The notes under the pieces are model-generated. The model saw nothing but the letters and a program-made list of their open reading frames with translations. It did not search any database and had not been told where the DNA came from. A DNA stretch of 64,000 bases from Clostridia bacterium (lineage in GTDB: Bacteria > Bacillota > Clostridia > TANB77 > CAG-465), in NCBI GenBank assembly GCA_017626395.1, contig JAGAIU010000068.1, positions 54,258 through 118,257 of the forward strand, in the 5' to 3' direction. The stretch's first letter is position 1. Every line of letters begins with the position of its first letter. The translations under genes and the position numbers were made by a program. Shown here piece after piece: positions 53,801-62,619 of this stretch.

Positions 53801-56800
53801 TCCTGTTATATTTTCTGTTTGATATAGTGTACTTGTTACACTTTCAGGATTTGTTACATCTGTTCCTTGTACAACATGTAATACTTTTACATTTGTTTCT
53901 TTCTTTTGATAGTAATATGTAACATAGATTGTATCTTCTGTCATTGCACCTGTTGTATTTCCTTCTACTCTTACATATTCATATTTATTTCCATGATTTG
54001 TATTTATTGTATCTATTTTATCTACTGTAGTATAGCTATCATCTATTCTACCATCTATTGTTACTTCATCATGTAATACAGTATTTGTTCCTTCTTCTTT
54101 GTAATTTACTATTACTTTTGTTGGTTTCTTTACAAGTCCTGCATTTAAATCTGAAGCAACAATTTTCGAAGAAGTATCACTATCTAAAGTAGTTATTACA
54201 TCTGTTGCAAAGTCTTCATTTACTTTACTATTTATAGTAATGTTAGTTCCAACAGATTTTTCTACAGCTATATATGATTTATCTGTTATATTAAATTGTA
54301 TTATATATTTGCCTTTTGCTAGATTTTCAAATTTATAATATCCATTTTCATCTGTTTTTACACTTGACACTATATTTCCGTAAATGTCTGTTACCTGATT
54401 ATTATTTTCATCTGTAATGCTTACTTCTATGTTTTTCTCTAATGTGTCTCCATCTGAAATTACAGAATCATAGTCTTTATCTATAAATGCTCTTCCTTCT
54501 ATAACTCTTTTTATTACATCTGTTTTTACAATAGATGAACTAATTTCTTCTGTATTTAAGTTTGTTTGAGCTGTAGCTGAATTACAATATATATCTTCTG
54601 CTTTATTATTTTCTGTCTTTAAATATATATCTACAACTATTCTTTCTTGTGCTGAAGCTTCACCTTTAAGAGCAATAGCTGTTGCATAATTATTTATAGT
54701 TGTTCTAGCTGCTACTGTAGTCCATCCATTAACTGAACTAATAAAATCGTCTTTAGCAGAATATCCATTTCGTATTTCTTCATTATTAATATAGTATGCT
54801 ACAACGTTCCCCGAAGTTATTAAATTTCCATCCGCATCGTATCTTGTAATATCTATTTGCTCGATTTTATATGTTCCATTGTAACTAGTACCTCTACCAT
54901 CTCCATTATATGGTAATATATCTAATAATTGGAATTCTGGTATTATACTATCTGTATTATTTTTATAAGTTAAAGTATATTTTATTGTATCATTTAATTC
55001 TATTACTGCATCATCTGTTGTTTTATATAGTCTGTGTGATGCCAAGTTAATTATTTGGTTTGTATATGTAGCTGTTCTTTTGGCTTCAGATATATTACCA
55101 ACTTTATCTGCATCAGCGGATACTATAACTGTATTAGTGTATTGAGTTCCATTTGGTGTTGATTCATCTATGTGAGCTTGATAATAAATAGGTTCAATTG
55201 CTTTTCCAGCTTCACAGTCATATATATACCATATCAAAGTAGTTGTTCCATCTGAATTTTCAGTTATTTCTGGTTCTCCATATTCACAACTTCCAGTTAC
55301 ATATTTTAATCCATCAGGTAATATATCTTTAATTTTTACTGTAACATTTTTTATTTCAGTTGTTACGGTAGACATTTTATTTAATGTAGGAGTTATTTTA
55401 TATGTAATATCATATTCATTTTTAGATATATCGTAATTTACTTTTTCATTTCCATCTGCATCTACAGACACTTTCTGAACTTTTAAATCTGCTGCTATTA
55501 CTAAAACTGTATTACCATAAAGTGCTCCACCACTATGTGTTCCTGAAACGACTTTTCCATCCTCATCATATTCTGTTTTTATATAATTTCTATTTCCAAA
55601 ATCCCATGTAGGAGTTGGCCATTCAGCATCTTCATTAGTTATTGTGTATACGTCTCTGTCTAAGTAATCTAGCCATACTTTTGTTCTTTGAATAAATCCA
55701 TATGTCTCACCAATTGTAGCTGTATCTTTAACTTTAATAGGGATAATTACACAGTTATTATCTCCTGTAGTTCTTGATAAGTTACCTTCAGTAGATTCTA
55801 TATATTCTCCTATACATACAACACTTTCTGGAATGTCTTCTATATTCTCATAAAGAACCATGTCTTCTACATTTGCATTTACCATTTCATCATTAGAAGT
55901 CCAATTTGTGCCATCCGGTTTTGCAGCATACCAAACTTTAAATTCCATCGAACCTGCAAATGCACTTTTGTAATATCTAGTGCCATCTGCATAAGTTATA
56001 GGCTCAAAATTATCTCCATCGAACTTAACAAACTTACTTGCACTATATACATCATAGTCATTTGTTACTCCCATACCAAATTTTAATAACACTTGGAATT
56101 TTTGTCCTATTGCAACTGCTGAATCTCCTGTTCCTGGTCTTGTTTCAAGACTTCCGCCACCACTATTTTGAATTAATAATGTTTGTGTATATGATCCTTT
56201 TTTATATATTACATGTTGTGTATTAGTAGCATCATCTGTTGTTACCATTTGTGTTGTAGTACTCACCCCCGAATTAGAAGTGGCACTAAAATTATTATCT
56301 GTTAGCTTTAAATAATAGTTTCTATCTTCTATAGTACTCGCTTCATTATCTGGTACAAATATTTCAAAATATCCAACACTAAAGCATCCTATATTAGCAG
56401 GATAAACTGTTGTAGTACCTAAAGCACCATACCCATAATTCCAAATTGGAAATGTTCCGTCTATTGCATAGTCACTAACTGTTACAGATAATTTACTACC
56501 ATTTTGAGTCATTGCATAATTTCCAGAATTATATACACTATATCTTCTTTCTTTATGTATTACTCCTAAAGGCATACCATTATGATATCTGTTATAATGG
56601 TTTCCAAAATACATAGTTCTTCCTTCTATTACACCATTACTACTTAAATTATTTACTTTATAATTCCACAATACTGGTGTACATTCAGATGTAATATCCT
56701 CCGTAGCAGTAGACTCAAATAATGTTCTTACAAGTTGCATATCTATATCAAAAGTAATATCTCCCTTTGGATATTCGATACCTTTTAATCCTTTTGAAGA

Positions 56801-57517
56801 ATTATCATTATATAATTGAATTAATAGTCCATAACCATACATTCTTCCTAAAGTATCACCTTCACCATAATCTACTGTGACTTTATTTTGAAGATTGTAG
56901 TTTTGAGAAATTCTTACATTATATTTTGGTGCAGCACTTGTTGTTATATTTCCTGGAATGAGTGTAACTTTATCTGCTTCTTCATTTCCATTTAACCATA
57001 TCTTTATAGTAGGTTGAAATTCTATACCATCAGATGCACCAAGAATTGACAATACAAAAACTAAAGTTTGCTTTCCTGGTATAGTTGTAGACTCTGTACT
57101 CATTTGATAATATCCTGTTAATGTTCTACCATCTTCTGAGACAACAGGATCTTCAATCCAAATCATAGAATCTAAGTCCCATTTAGAATTTTCACTATTT
57201 AATACTTCTGGCAAAACTGCTTCAAAATAAATTTTTCCGCCTGTATAACTTGTGGCACTACTTTCTTTTAAAGCCATAGTATTTTCAATAGTCCAAGTTA
57301 CCTGATCAAATGAACGAACAATATTATTATCTTCACTCGAGTCGTTACCAGGATTATCATCAGCATCAAAAGGTCCTGTTCCTGTTTTAGTTTGTATAAT
57401 TTCGGCAGATGAAATTTTTGCAGCATTATCTGGTAATTCCTCTGCAGCATTTACTATATTTAAATTAGTAAAAATTAACGTAAATAATATTAATATTAAA
57501 ATTTTAAATTTTCTCAT
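50810..57517 (-). CDS. Giant MucBP-repeat cell-wall protein with PPATGD sorting signal
   Basis: The ATG at 57517 follows GAGGG; the TTG two codons earlier overlaps it. 2235 aa: signal peptide (about 1-24), a large beta-rich N-terminal region (25 to about 690), and two DUF11/isopeptide-like segments (about 690-1000, with LKYVTGSCEYGEP and TYKNNTDSIIPEFQLLDILP). Then come an SdrD-B-like domain (EGRAFIDKDYDSVISDGDTLEK, about 1010-1110), 14 MucBP repeats (about 1130-2190), PPATGD, a membrane helix and KNSKKI. MucBP domains bind mucin-type glycans in lactobacilli, so gut-mucus attachment is a reasonable inference. The sorting motif lacks the usual Leu. Confidence 0.87.
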   Translation of the reverse strand: MRKFKILILILFTLIFTNLNIVNAAEELPDNAAKISSAEIIQTKTGTGPFDADDNPGNDSSEDNNIVRSFDQVTWTIENTMALKESSATSYTGGKIYFEAVLPEVLNSENSKWDLDSMIWIEDPVVSEDGRTLTGYYQMSTESTTIPGKQTLVFVLSILGASDGIEFQPTIKIWLNGNEEADKVTLIPGNITTSAAPKYNVRISQNYNLQNKVTVDYGEGDTLGRMYGYGLLIQLYNDNSSKGLKGIEYPKGDITFDIDMQLVRTLFESTATEDITSECTPVLWNYKVNNLSSNGVIEGRTMYFGNHYNRYHNGMPLGVIHKERRYSVYNSGNYAMTQNGSKLSVTVSDYAIDGTFPIWNYGYGALGTTTVYPANIGCFSVGYFEIFVPDNEASTIEDRNYYLKLTDNNFSATSNSGVSTTTQMVTTDDATNTQHVIYKKGSYTQTLLIQNSGGGSLETRPGTGDSAVAIGQKFQVLLKFGMGVTNDYDVYSASKFVKFDGDNFEPITYADGTRYYKSAFAGSMEFKVWYAAKPDGTNWTSNDEMVNANVEDMVLYENIEDIPESVVCIGEYIESTEGNLSRTTGDNNCVIIPIKVKDTATIGETYGFIQRTKVWLDYLDRDVYTITNEDAEWPTPTWDFGNRNYIKTEYDEDGKVVSGTHSGGALYGNTVLVIAADLKVQKVSVDADGNEKVNYDISKNEYDITYKITPTLNKMSTVTTEIKNVTVKIKDILPDGLKYVTGSCEYGEPEITENSDGTTTLIWYIYDCEAGKAIEPIYYQAHIDESTPNGTQYTNTVIVSADADKVGNISEAKRTATYTNQIINLASHRLYKTTDDAVIELNDTIKYTLTYKNNTDSIIPEFQLLDILPYNGDGRGTSYNGTYKIEQIDITRYDADGNLITSGNVVAYYINNEEIRNGYSAKDDFISSVNGWTTVAARTTINNYATAIALKGEASAQERIVVDIYLKTENNKAEDIYCNSATAQTNLNTEEISSSIVKTDVIKRVIEGRAFIDKDYDSVISDGDTLEKNIEVSITDENNNQVTDIYGNIVSSVKTDENGYYKFENLAKGKYIIQFNITDKSYIAVEKSVGTNITINSKVNEDFATDVITTLDSDTSSKIVASDLNAGLVKKPTKVIVNYKEEGTNTVLHDEVTIDGRIDDSYTTVDKIDTINTNHGNKYEYVRVEGNTTGAMTEDTIYVTYYYQKKETNVKVLHVVQGTDVTNPESVTSTLYQTENITGRVDAQYTTQNRLTEINTNHKEQYDFVKVTDNATGNMTVDTIYVIYEYKTIPAVVKVNHLEKDTNTILNEQETLNGLVGNDYTTVDRLTEINNKFANKYELVAQPTNKNGSYTRDEQQVTYYYQKKLSSIEVNYLELGTNNVLSEQITSEGRIDDDYTTENKLNAINKTYANKYEFVKVDGNVNGSYTLDKQVITYWYQKKGSSIEVNYLEVGTNVILETKVTSTGRVDEPYTTVDKIDVINGKFANKYEFVKVDGNTSGTYTVDKQVITYYYQKKMSSIEVNYLEVGTNNVLSEQITNEGRIDDDYTTENKLDEINEAYANKYEFVKVDGNANGSYTLGKQVITYWYQKKESSIEVNYLEIGTNEVLETQVTKTGRIDDDYTTENKLDVINETYANKYEFVKVEGNAEGKYTLDKQVITYYYQKKLSSIEVNYLEVGTNNVLSEQITSEDRIDNPYTTENKLDEVNETYANKYEFVKVEGNAEGKYTLDKQIITYWYQKKMSSVEVNYLEIETNEVLETQVTKTGRIDDDYTTENKLDIINENFANKYEFVKVEGNTEGKFVLDKKVVTYYYQKKPTSVVTKYIDINTDEEIYDQAKTEGRVDDKYTTVNELDNINVKYENKYEFVKSTENTTGNMKVEQIDVVYYYQKKEAKVVVLHVEEGTDVSNPENVTDTLYQNEEIGGRVDDSYTTQNRLAEINASHIEQYDFVRVTDNATGNLALNVQYVIYEYKKIPAKINIKHEDIGTREELVEKEIREDYVGVKYTTSDRLEEINELYGNKYELIGMPANKDGVYEREEKDIIYYYQKKETNVIVKYVDVDTEEELANSEEIFGRVDDEYTTKDKVEEINENYAPYKYALVKTTENVEGAMAVETIEVVYYYQKVEAQVIVKYVDEKTGEDIADKEFLGGYVGDEYTTSSKEIEGYELLENKLPENSEGKFEEETIEVVYYYSKIPEPVVDLVEPPATGDVNLILIVGIMVISIFGIKYIAKNSKKI
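50940..54130 (-). repeat. Array of 14 MucBP coding repeats (about 225 bp each)
   Basis: Each unit carries a YTT block, a NKYEFV-type block and ends YYYQKK or YWYQKK. Units 2 and 11 are longer variants (VLHVxxGTDV). Confidence 0.88.
52073..53422 (-). repeat. Higher-order 450-bp repeat (3 copies) inside the MucBP array
   Basis: Units 4-9 alternate NNVLSEQIT...YWYQKK and (mostly) LETQVT...YYYQKK. The bases around TTCTTTTGATACCARTATG recur at 52301, 52751 and 53201, exactly 450 apart. Confidence 0.87.
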
Positions 57518-57553
57518 AATCAACCCTCATTTATATTTTTTGTATATATAAAA

Positions 57554-57582
57554 ATCGTATAACATATTTAAACATTTTTCAA
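57554..57582 (-). promoter_or_regulatory. Possible promoter of the MucBP protein gene
   Basis: TTGAAA (57577-57582, minus strand) and TACGAT (57554-57559), 17-bp spacer. The -10 is imperfect. Confidence 0.45.
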
Positions 57583-57616
57583 CAAAAAACACCCTAATTT
57601 CTGGTATTAGGATGTT
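57578..57616 (-). terminator. Terminator of the SH3b-VanW gene
   Basis: AACATCCTAAT pairs with ATTAGGGTGTT on the minus strand (one wobble), followed by TTTTTTG. Confidence 0.75.
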
Positions 57617-57645
57617 TTTTTATTTCTTTAAAATATAATTGAAAT

Positions 57646-58791
57646 TTAAATTTTATATATTGTAACAGTTAATGTATTATAATTATATGATGTAACAATT
57701 TTTACACTATAATCATTACAATTTCTAAAGCAAAAATCTTGTGAGCCCGAGCTTACTGTAGCTTCAAATTTTCTTGGTACATAGTTAACCTTTCCAGAAT
57801 GTGGAGCTTGTGCTGTAACATTTAGTCCAGTTTTAATACCTTTTTCTTCTGCTGATGCAATTGCTGCAAAAGTTGTACTCGATGTTTGACATATTCCACC
57901 ACCTGATGCTTGAGCTGTTTTTCCATCTCCTGTAAATATTGTAGATTCAACATATTTATTTAGCTCACCTTCTGGATGAACTACATTAAGATGTGAATAA
58001 GTTTCACCAGGAGCTACAATAGTTCCATTTTCATAGTCTGCCGCTAAATGCATATTATATCTACTATTTTGGTTATATGAGCTTGTTGATGTGTATGTAG
58101 CTATAATGTTTTCAGCAGGATTTAATAAATTATTAGTTTGTGATGAATAAGTACTGTATTCTTCTTTTGTTAATATCTTTATATATTCTCCACTAACATA
58201 TCCCTCTATCGCATTACCTTCTACATAATACCAGTTATTTTCCATTCTTTTAATAACTTTTAGTACACTGCCTGCTTTTACACTAGTAAGTCTTGTTGCC
58301 TCTTTATTTGCTCTGCTTCTAATATTTAAAGTTGTATCTATATTTACTTTAGCAAATGTATTTATATATTCTTCAGCAACAGTTATCTCTTTTTTCTCTT
58401 CCTCAGATAATATAGATAAATACTCATTTGAAACATATCCTTCTACATCATTATACGAAACTTTATACCAACCACTTCTAACTTTCGCTAAAACGTCTAT
58501 AACAGTATTTTTAGGCATAGTTTGTATTATTTTGCCATCTGTAGATGGATAGTCTCTAAAATTCAAATTTGCCGTACATCTACCTAAAGCATTTTCAAAA
58601 GTCTCTATTACATCTGTATCTGCAAGTGGTTCCCAAGGAATTATTTCATCATCTCCAACATTTTCTACTGGAACATTTGGATTTTGAGTCTCATTATTCA
58701 CTTGATATTTAGTATAAGCAAAGTCTAGTATAAATATAACTGCCACCAATAAAATAAAAACAATTACAATTCTTTTTGCATAATCTTTCAT
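57646..58791 (-). CDS. SH3b-VanW domain membrane-anchored wall protein
   Basis: The start is MKDYAKR; AAGGAGG lies about 10 bp upstream, while an upstream TTG is too close. 381 aa: a membrane helix (about 7-26), an acidic linker (27-60), two bacterial SH3 domains (about 70-130, TANLNFRDYPSTDGKII...GWYKVSYNDVEGYVS; and about 150-215, TTLNIRSRANKEATRL...NWYYVEGNAIEGYVS). A C-terminal VanW-type domain follows, with VVAPGETYSHLNVV-like and ASGGGICQTSSTTFAAI motifs. SH3b domains bind peptidoglycan; the VanW domain has no settled biochemical role. It lies next to the giant surface proteins but has its own promoter and terminator. Confidence 0.85.
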   Translation of the reverse strand: MKDYAKRIVIVFILLVAVIFILDFAYTKYQVNNETQNPNVPVENVGDDEIIPWEPLADTDVIETFENALGRCTANLNFRDYPSTDGKIIQTMPKNTVIDVLAKVRSGWYKVSYNDVEGYVSNEYLSILSEEEKKEITVAEEYINTFAKVNIDTTLNIRSRANKEATRLTSVKAGSVLKVIKRMENNWYYVEGNAIEGYVSGEYIKILTKEEYSTYSSQTNNLLNPAENIIATYTSTSSYNQNSRYNMHLAADYENGTIVAPGETYSHLNVVHPEGELNKYVESTIFTGDGKTAQASGGGICQTSSTTFAAIASAEEKGIKTGLNVTAQAPHSGKVNYVPRKFEATVSSGSQDFCFRNCNDYSVKIVTSYNYNTLTVTIYKI

Positions 58792-58853
58792 AATTATCAA
58801 ACCTCCTTAAAATATAATCAATTTCAAGTTGTATATAATATTATAGCTATTAA

Positions 58854-58882
58854 ATTATATTACAGTTACCATAAAAAGTCAA
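58854..58882 (-). promoter_or_regulatory. Promoter of the SH3b-VanW gene
   Basis: TTGACT (58877-58882, minus strand) and TATAAT (58854-58859), 17-bp spacer. Confidence 0.75.
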
Positions 58883-58890
58883 TTAAAGTA

Positions 58891-58922
58891 TAAAAAAACT
58901 TGAAATATTTCTATTTCAAGTT
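58891..58922 (-). terminator. Terminator of the hrcA-grpE-dnaK-dnaJ operon
   Basis: AACTTGAAATA (58898-58908) pairs with TATTTCAAGTT (58912-58922), followed by TTTTTTATAC on the minus strand. Confidence 0.8.
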
Positions 58923-58938
58923 GTATTTTAATTATATT

Positions 58939-60087
58939 TTATCTACCAAAGATATTTCTTTTTTTAGGATTAACTTCTTCACCAAATGTTTTAGCAAATT
59001 CAGTTAATATTTCTCTTTGTTTATCTGTAAGTTTTTTAGGCACATCAACATCAACAGTAAATTCTAGATTTCCTCTTCCTCTACCATTTAATATTGGAAT
59101 ACCTTGTTCTTTTACTCTAAACTTAGTACCGCTAGTAGTACCTTCTGGAATATTAAACTCCATTTCTCCTTCAAGAGTTGGTATTTTAATATCTCCACCT
59201 AATGCCATTTTAGCAAATGGTACTCTAACATTTGCAGATATATCATAACCATTTCTTTTAAAGTATTTATGTGGAGCTACCTTCATTATTACATATAAGT
59301 CACCATTTGGACCACCTTTTTTGCCAGCATCTCCTTCTCCTCTTAGAGAAATAGCTTGACCATCATCTATACCTGCTGGCACATTTATTTCTATCTTTCT
59401 AGATTTTCTAACTATACCTTTTCCTGTACATTTTTCACATGGTGTCTCTATAACTTTACCAGAACCACTACACTTATCACAAGTTTTTACTGTAGAGAAA
59501 GCTCCCATAATAGTATTTTGAGTTACTTGAACTTTACCTCTACCGCCACACTTATCACAAGTTATAATCTTACTTCCAGCTTTTGCACCACTACCATTAC
59601 AAGAATCACATTTTTCATTTCTTGTAACATTAATATCTTTTTTCACTCCAAAAGCAGCTTCTTCAAACTTTAATGATACAGTTGTTTTGATATCAGCACC
59701 TCTTGATGGACCTTGAGCTTTTTTAGCTGATGAGAAGCCACCGCCAAATACACTTCCTAATATATCTTCTAAATCTATATCCATTCCACCAAAACCACTA
59801 AAATCGTATGCTCCACCATTAAAGCCACCATATCCACCACCAAAGCCAGCTTGTTCAAAATTAGAACCAAATCTGTCATATTGAGCTCTTTTATTATCAT
59901 CAGATAATACAGAATATGCTTCATTTATTTCTTTAAATTTTGCTTCAGCATTCTTCTTATCTTCTTCTGTATGTTGAGCATCTGGGTGATATTGTTTAGC
60001 AAGTTTTCTATAAGCTCTTTTAAGATCGTCAGCAGTTGCATCTTTAGAAACACCTAAAATGCTATAATAATCTTTTGATTCTGCCAC
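58939..60087 (-). CDS. dnaJ: Chaperone DnaJ
   Basis: A GTG start behind GGGAGG. A 382-aa class I J-protein: J domain (1-70, with HPD in KQYHPDAQ), Gly/Phe-rich linker (about 75-115), four CxxCxGxG zinc repeats (about 145-215: CDSCNGSG, CDKCGGRG, CDKCSGSG, CEKCTGKG), then C-terminal substrate-binding and dimerisation domains. It stimulates the DnaK ATPase and delivers unfolded proteins. It is the last gene of the heat-shock operon, separated from dnaK by a small hairpin. Confidence 0.95.
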   Translation of the reverse strand: MAESKDYYSILGVSKDATADDLKRAYRKLAKQYHPDAQHTEEDKKNAEAKFKEINEAYSVLSDDNKRAQYDRFGSNFEQAGFGGGYGGFNGGAYDFSGFGGMDIDLEDILGSVFGGGFSSAKKAQGPSRGADIKTTVSLKFEEAAFGVKKDINVTRNEKCDSCNGSGAKAGSKIITCDKCGGRGKVQVTQNTIMGAFSTVKTCDKCSGSGKVIETPCEKCTGKGIVRKSRKIEINVPAGIDDGQAISLRGEGDAGKKGGPNGDLYVIMKVAPHKYFKRNGYDISANVRVPFAKMALGGDIKIPTLEGEMEFNIPEGTTSGTKFRVKEQGIPILNGRGRGNLEFTVDVDVPKKLTDKQREILTEFAKTFGEEVNPKKRNIFGR

Positions 60088-60116
60088 TAAAATTTCCTCC
60101 CATGTTCAAAAATACA

Positions 60117-60136
60117 GGGTGGTAGAATAACCACCC
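60117..60136 (-). promoter_or_regulatory. Hairpin between dnaK and dnaJ
   Basis: GGGTGGT pairs with ACCACCC, in the 85-bp gap. Only a short TGTATTTTTG follows, so partial termination or mRNA processing is more likely than a full stop. Confidence 0.45.
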
Positions 60137-60172
60137 ACCCTTATATTTTTATTACTTTAATTTATATTTAGA

Positions 60173-61993
60173 CTATTTGTCGTCTTCTACTTTGTAATCT
60201 GCATCATGAACAACATTGTCTTGTGCTGCTTCTGTATTATCTGCAGTTGCACCATTTTGTTGTGCTTGAGAATATAATTTTGAAGTTAAGTCATAGAATA
60301 CTTGTGTAAGTTTATCTGTTGCAGCTTTAATAGCAGCTGTATCTGTTCCTTCAAGAGTTTTCTTTAAGTTTGCAAGTTCAGATTCAACTTTTGATTTTTC
60401 TTCTTCTGAAACTTTTCCTTCTAATTCTTTTAATGTTTTTTCTGTGTTATATACTAAAGAATCAGCATTGTTTCTAACTTCAACTTCTTCTTTTTTCTTC
60501 TTATCTTCTGCAGCATGTGCTTCAGCTTCTTTAACAGCATTTTGAATTTCATCTTCTGTTAAGTTTGTGCTAGCTGTTATAGCTATTTTTTGTTCGTTAT
60601 TTGTAGCCATATCTTTAGCAGATACGTGAACAATACCGTTAGCATCTATATCGAAAGTAACTTCAATTTGTGGTACTCCACGAGGAGCTGCAGGAATTCC
60701 TGTTAAGCTAAATCTTCCTAGAGTTTTGTTATATGAAGCCATTTCTCTTTCACCTTGTAATACATGTACTTCAACTGAAGTTTGACCATCAGCAGCTGTA
60801 CTGAATATTTGAGATTTTTTAGTTGGTATTGTAGTATTTCTTTCGATTAATTTTGTAAATACTCCACCATATGTTTCAATACCAAGTGATAATGGAGTAA
60901 CGTCAAGTAATACTAAGTCTTTAACTTCTCCAGTTAAAACACCACCTTGAATAGCTGCACCAATAGCAACACATTCATCTGGGTTGATTCCTTTGTATGG
61001 TTCTTTTCCTGTAATTCTTTTTACTGTTTCTTGAACTAGAGGAATACGAGTTGAGCCACCAACTAATAATATTTTATCTAGTTTATCAAATGTAAGACCT
61101 GAATCTTTTAGTGCTTGGTTAACAGGAGCTACTGTTGATTCTACTAAATCAGCAACTAATTCTTCAAATTTAGATCTTGTTAATGTTATATCCATATGTT
61201 TTGGACCTGTAGAATCTGCAGTGATGAATGGTAAGTTAATTTGAGCTTGCATTACACCTGAAAGTTCAATTTTAGCTTTTTCTGCAGCTTCTTTTAATCT
61301 TTGCATAGCCATGCTATCTGTAGATAAATCTATACCACTATCTTTTTTGAATTCTCCTACTAAGTAATCTATAATTCTTTGGTCAAAGTCATCTCCACCT
61401 AGTTTGTTGTTACCAGCTGTAGCCATAACTTCAAATACACCATCAGCGATATCTAGTATTGATACGTCGAATGTACCACCACCAAGGTCGTATACCATAA
61501 TTTTTTGTTCTGCATCTTTATCAAAACCATGAGCAAGAGAAGCAGCTGTTGGTTCATTAACAATTCTTAATACTTCAAGACCTGCTATTCTACCAGCATC
61601 TTTAGTTGCTTGTCTTTGAGAGTCTGTAAAGTAAGCTGGAACTGTGATAACAGCTTGAGTTACTTTTTCTCCTAAATAGTTTTCAGCATCACTTTTTAAT
61701 TTTTGTAACACCATTGCTGATAATTCTTGTGGTGTATAATCTTTATTTTCAATTCTTATTTTTTTATCTGAACCCATATCTCTTTTAATAGAAATAACTG
61801 TTCTATCGTGGTTTGTAACCGCTTGTCTTTTTGCTACTTGACCTACTAGTCTTTCACCATTTTTTGCAAATGCAACGATAGATGGAGTTGTTCTTGCTCC
61901 TTCTGCATTTGGAATTACTGTTGGTTCACCATTTTCAATAACGGCAACACATGAGTTTGTAGTACCTAAGTCTATACCTATAACTTTTGACAT
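60173..61993 (-). CDS. dnaK: Chaperone DnaK (Hsp70)
   Basis: A 606-aa Hsp70: [13 protein letters not shown] (phosphate 1), [17 protein letters not shown] (phosphate 2), [14 protein letters not shown] (adenosine), linker [16 protein letters not shown], then the substrate domain (about 380-500) and helical lid. The C-terminus is acidic ([10 protein letters not shown]). It lacks the 24-residue insertion of proteobacterial DnaK, as usual in Bacillota. It refolds proteins with DnaJ and GrpE. Confidence 0.97.
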   Translation of the reverse strand: MSKVIGIDLGTTNSCVAVIENGEPTVIPNAEGARTTPSIVAFAKNGERLVGQVAKRQAVTNHDRTVISIKRDMGSDKKIRIENKDYTPQELSAMVLQKLKSDAENYLGEKVTQAVITVPAYFTDSQRQATKDAGRIAGLEVLRIVNEPTAASLAHGFDKDAEQKIMVYDLGGGTFDVSILDIADGVFEVMATAGNNKLGGDDFDQRIIDYLVGEFKKDSGIDLSTDSMAMQRLKEAAEKAKIELSGVMQAQINLPFITADSTGPKHMDITLTRSKFEELVADLVESTVAPVNQALKDSGLTFDKLDKILLVGGSTRIPLVQETVKRITGKEPYKGINPDECVAIGAAIQGGVLTGEVKDLVLLDVTPLSLGIETYGGVFTKLIERNTTIPTKKSQIFSTAADGQTSVEVHVLQGEREMASYNKTLGRFSLTGIPAAPRGVPQIEVTFDIDANGIVHVSAKDMATNNEQKIAITASTNLTEDEIQNAVKEAEAHAAEDKKKKEEVEVRNNADSLVYNTEKTLKELEGKVSEEEKSKVESELANLKKTLEGTDTAAIKAATDKLTQVFYDLTSKLYSQAQQNGATADNTEAAQDNVVHDADYKVEDDK

Positions 61994-62039
61994 ATTAAAT
62001 TACCTCCTAAAAATACAAAGTTACTTATATTTATTATAT

Positions 62040-62071
62040 ACTCAAGTTTGTATTCAAATACCAACTTAAGT
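62040..62071 (-). promoter_or_regulatory. Hairpin between grpE and dnaK
   Basis: ACTTAAGTT pairs with AACTTGAGT on the minus strand (one wobble), loop about 14 nt. No T-run follows. It may be an mRNA processing or stability element. Confidence 0.35.
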
Positions 62072-62082
62072 AATTAACTAAA

Positions 62083-62619
62083 TTAGTTTGCTACTTTAAC
62101 CATAGCATGACGAATTATCCTATCGCCTATTTTATATCCTTTTCTAAATACTTCTGTTACTTCTTTCTCTCCATAATTTTCATCTTCTACATGCATAACA
62201 GCTTCGTGGAAGTTTGGATCAAAAGTAGTATTTAAAGCTACTATCTCTTCAACTCCTAATTTGTTTAGAGTTTCGATTAGTTGATTGTATATCATAACCA
62301 TACCATTTTTATATGATTCATCTGTTGTTGTAGCATTTAAAGCTTTATCAAAATTATCTAGAATTGGTAAAAGTTCTGATACGATATTTGCACTTATTGT
62401 ATTATACATCATATCTTTTTCTTTAGAAATTCTTTTTTTGAAATTATCAAATTCTGCCATATTACGTTTTAAATGTTCATAATATTCATCAGATTTTTCT
62501 CTTTCTGTTTTAAGCTGTGCTCTTAATTCTTCAATAGCAGCCGTGGCTTTATCTTTTTTATTTTCTATAACTTCTTCGTTCACTTCTGTATTTTGAACGT
62601 TGTTTTCTTCTTTATTCAC
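62083..62619 (-). CDS. grpE: Nucleotide exchange factor GrpE
   Basis: A GTG start, following GGGGG. 178 aa: an acidic N-terminal tail, a long coiled coil (about 25-100, with NMAEFDNFKKRISKEKD), then the C-terminal beta domain with FDPNFHEAVMHVED and GDRIIRHAMVKV. It releases ADP from DnaK. It overlaps hrcA by 8 bp. Confidence 0.95.
   Translation of the reverse strand: MNKEENNVQNTEVNEEVIENKKDKATAAIEELRAQLKTEREKSDEYYEHLKRNMAEFDNFKKRISKEKDMMYNTISANIVSELLPILDNFDKALNATTTDESYKNGMVMIYNQLIETLNKLGVEEIVALNTTFDPNFHEAVMHVEDENYGEKEVTEVFRKGYKIGDRIIRHAMVKVAN

Noticed and set aside
46216..54130. Regular short-period repeats that could suggest a CRISPR array or satellite DNA
   Set aside because: The periods are 225-270 bp, in frame, and translate to known SpaA and MucBP domains without interruption.
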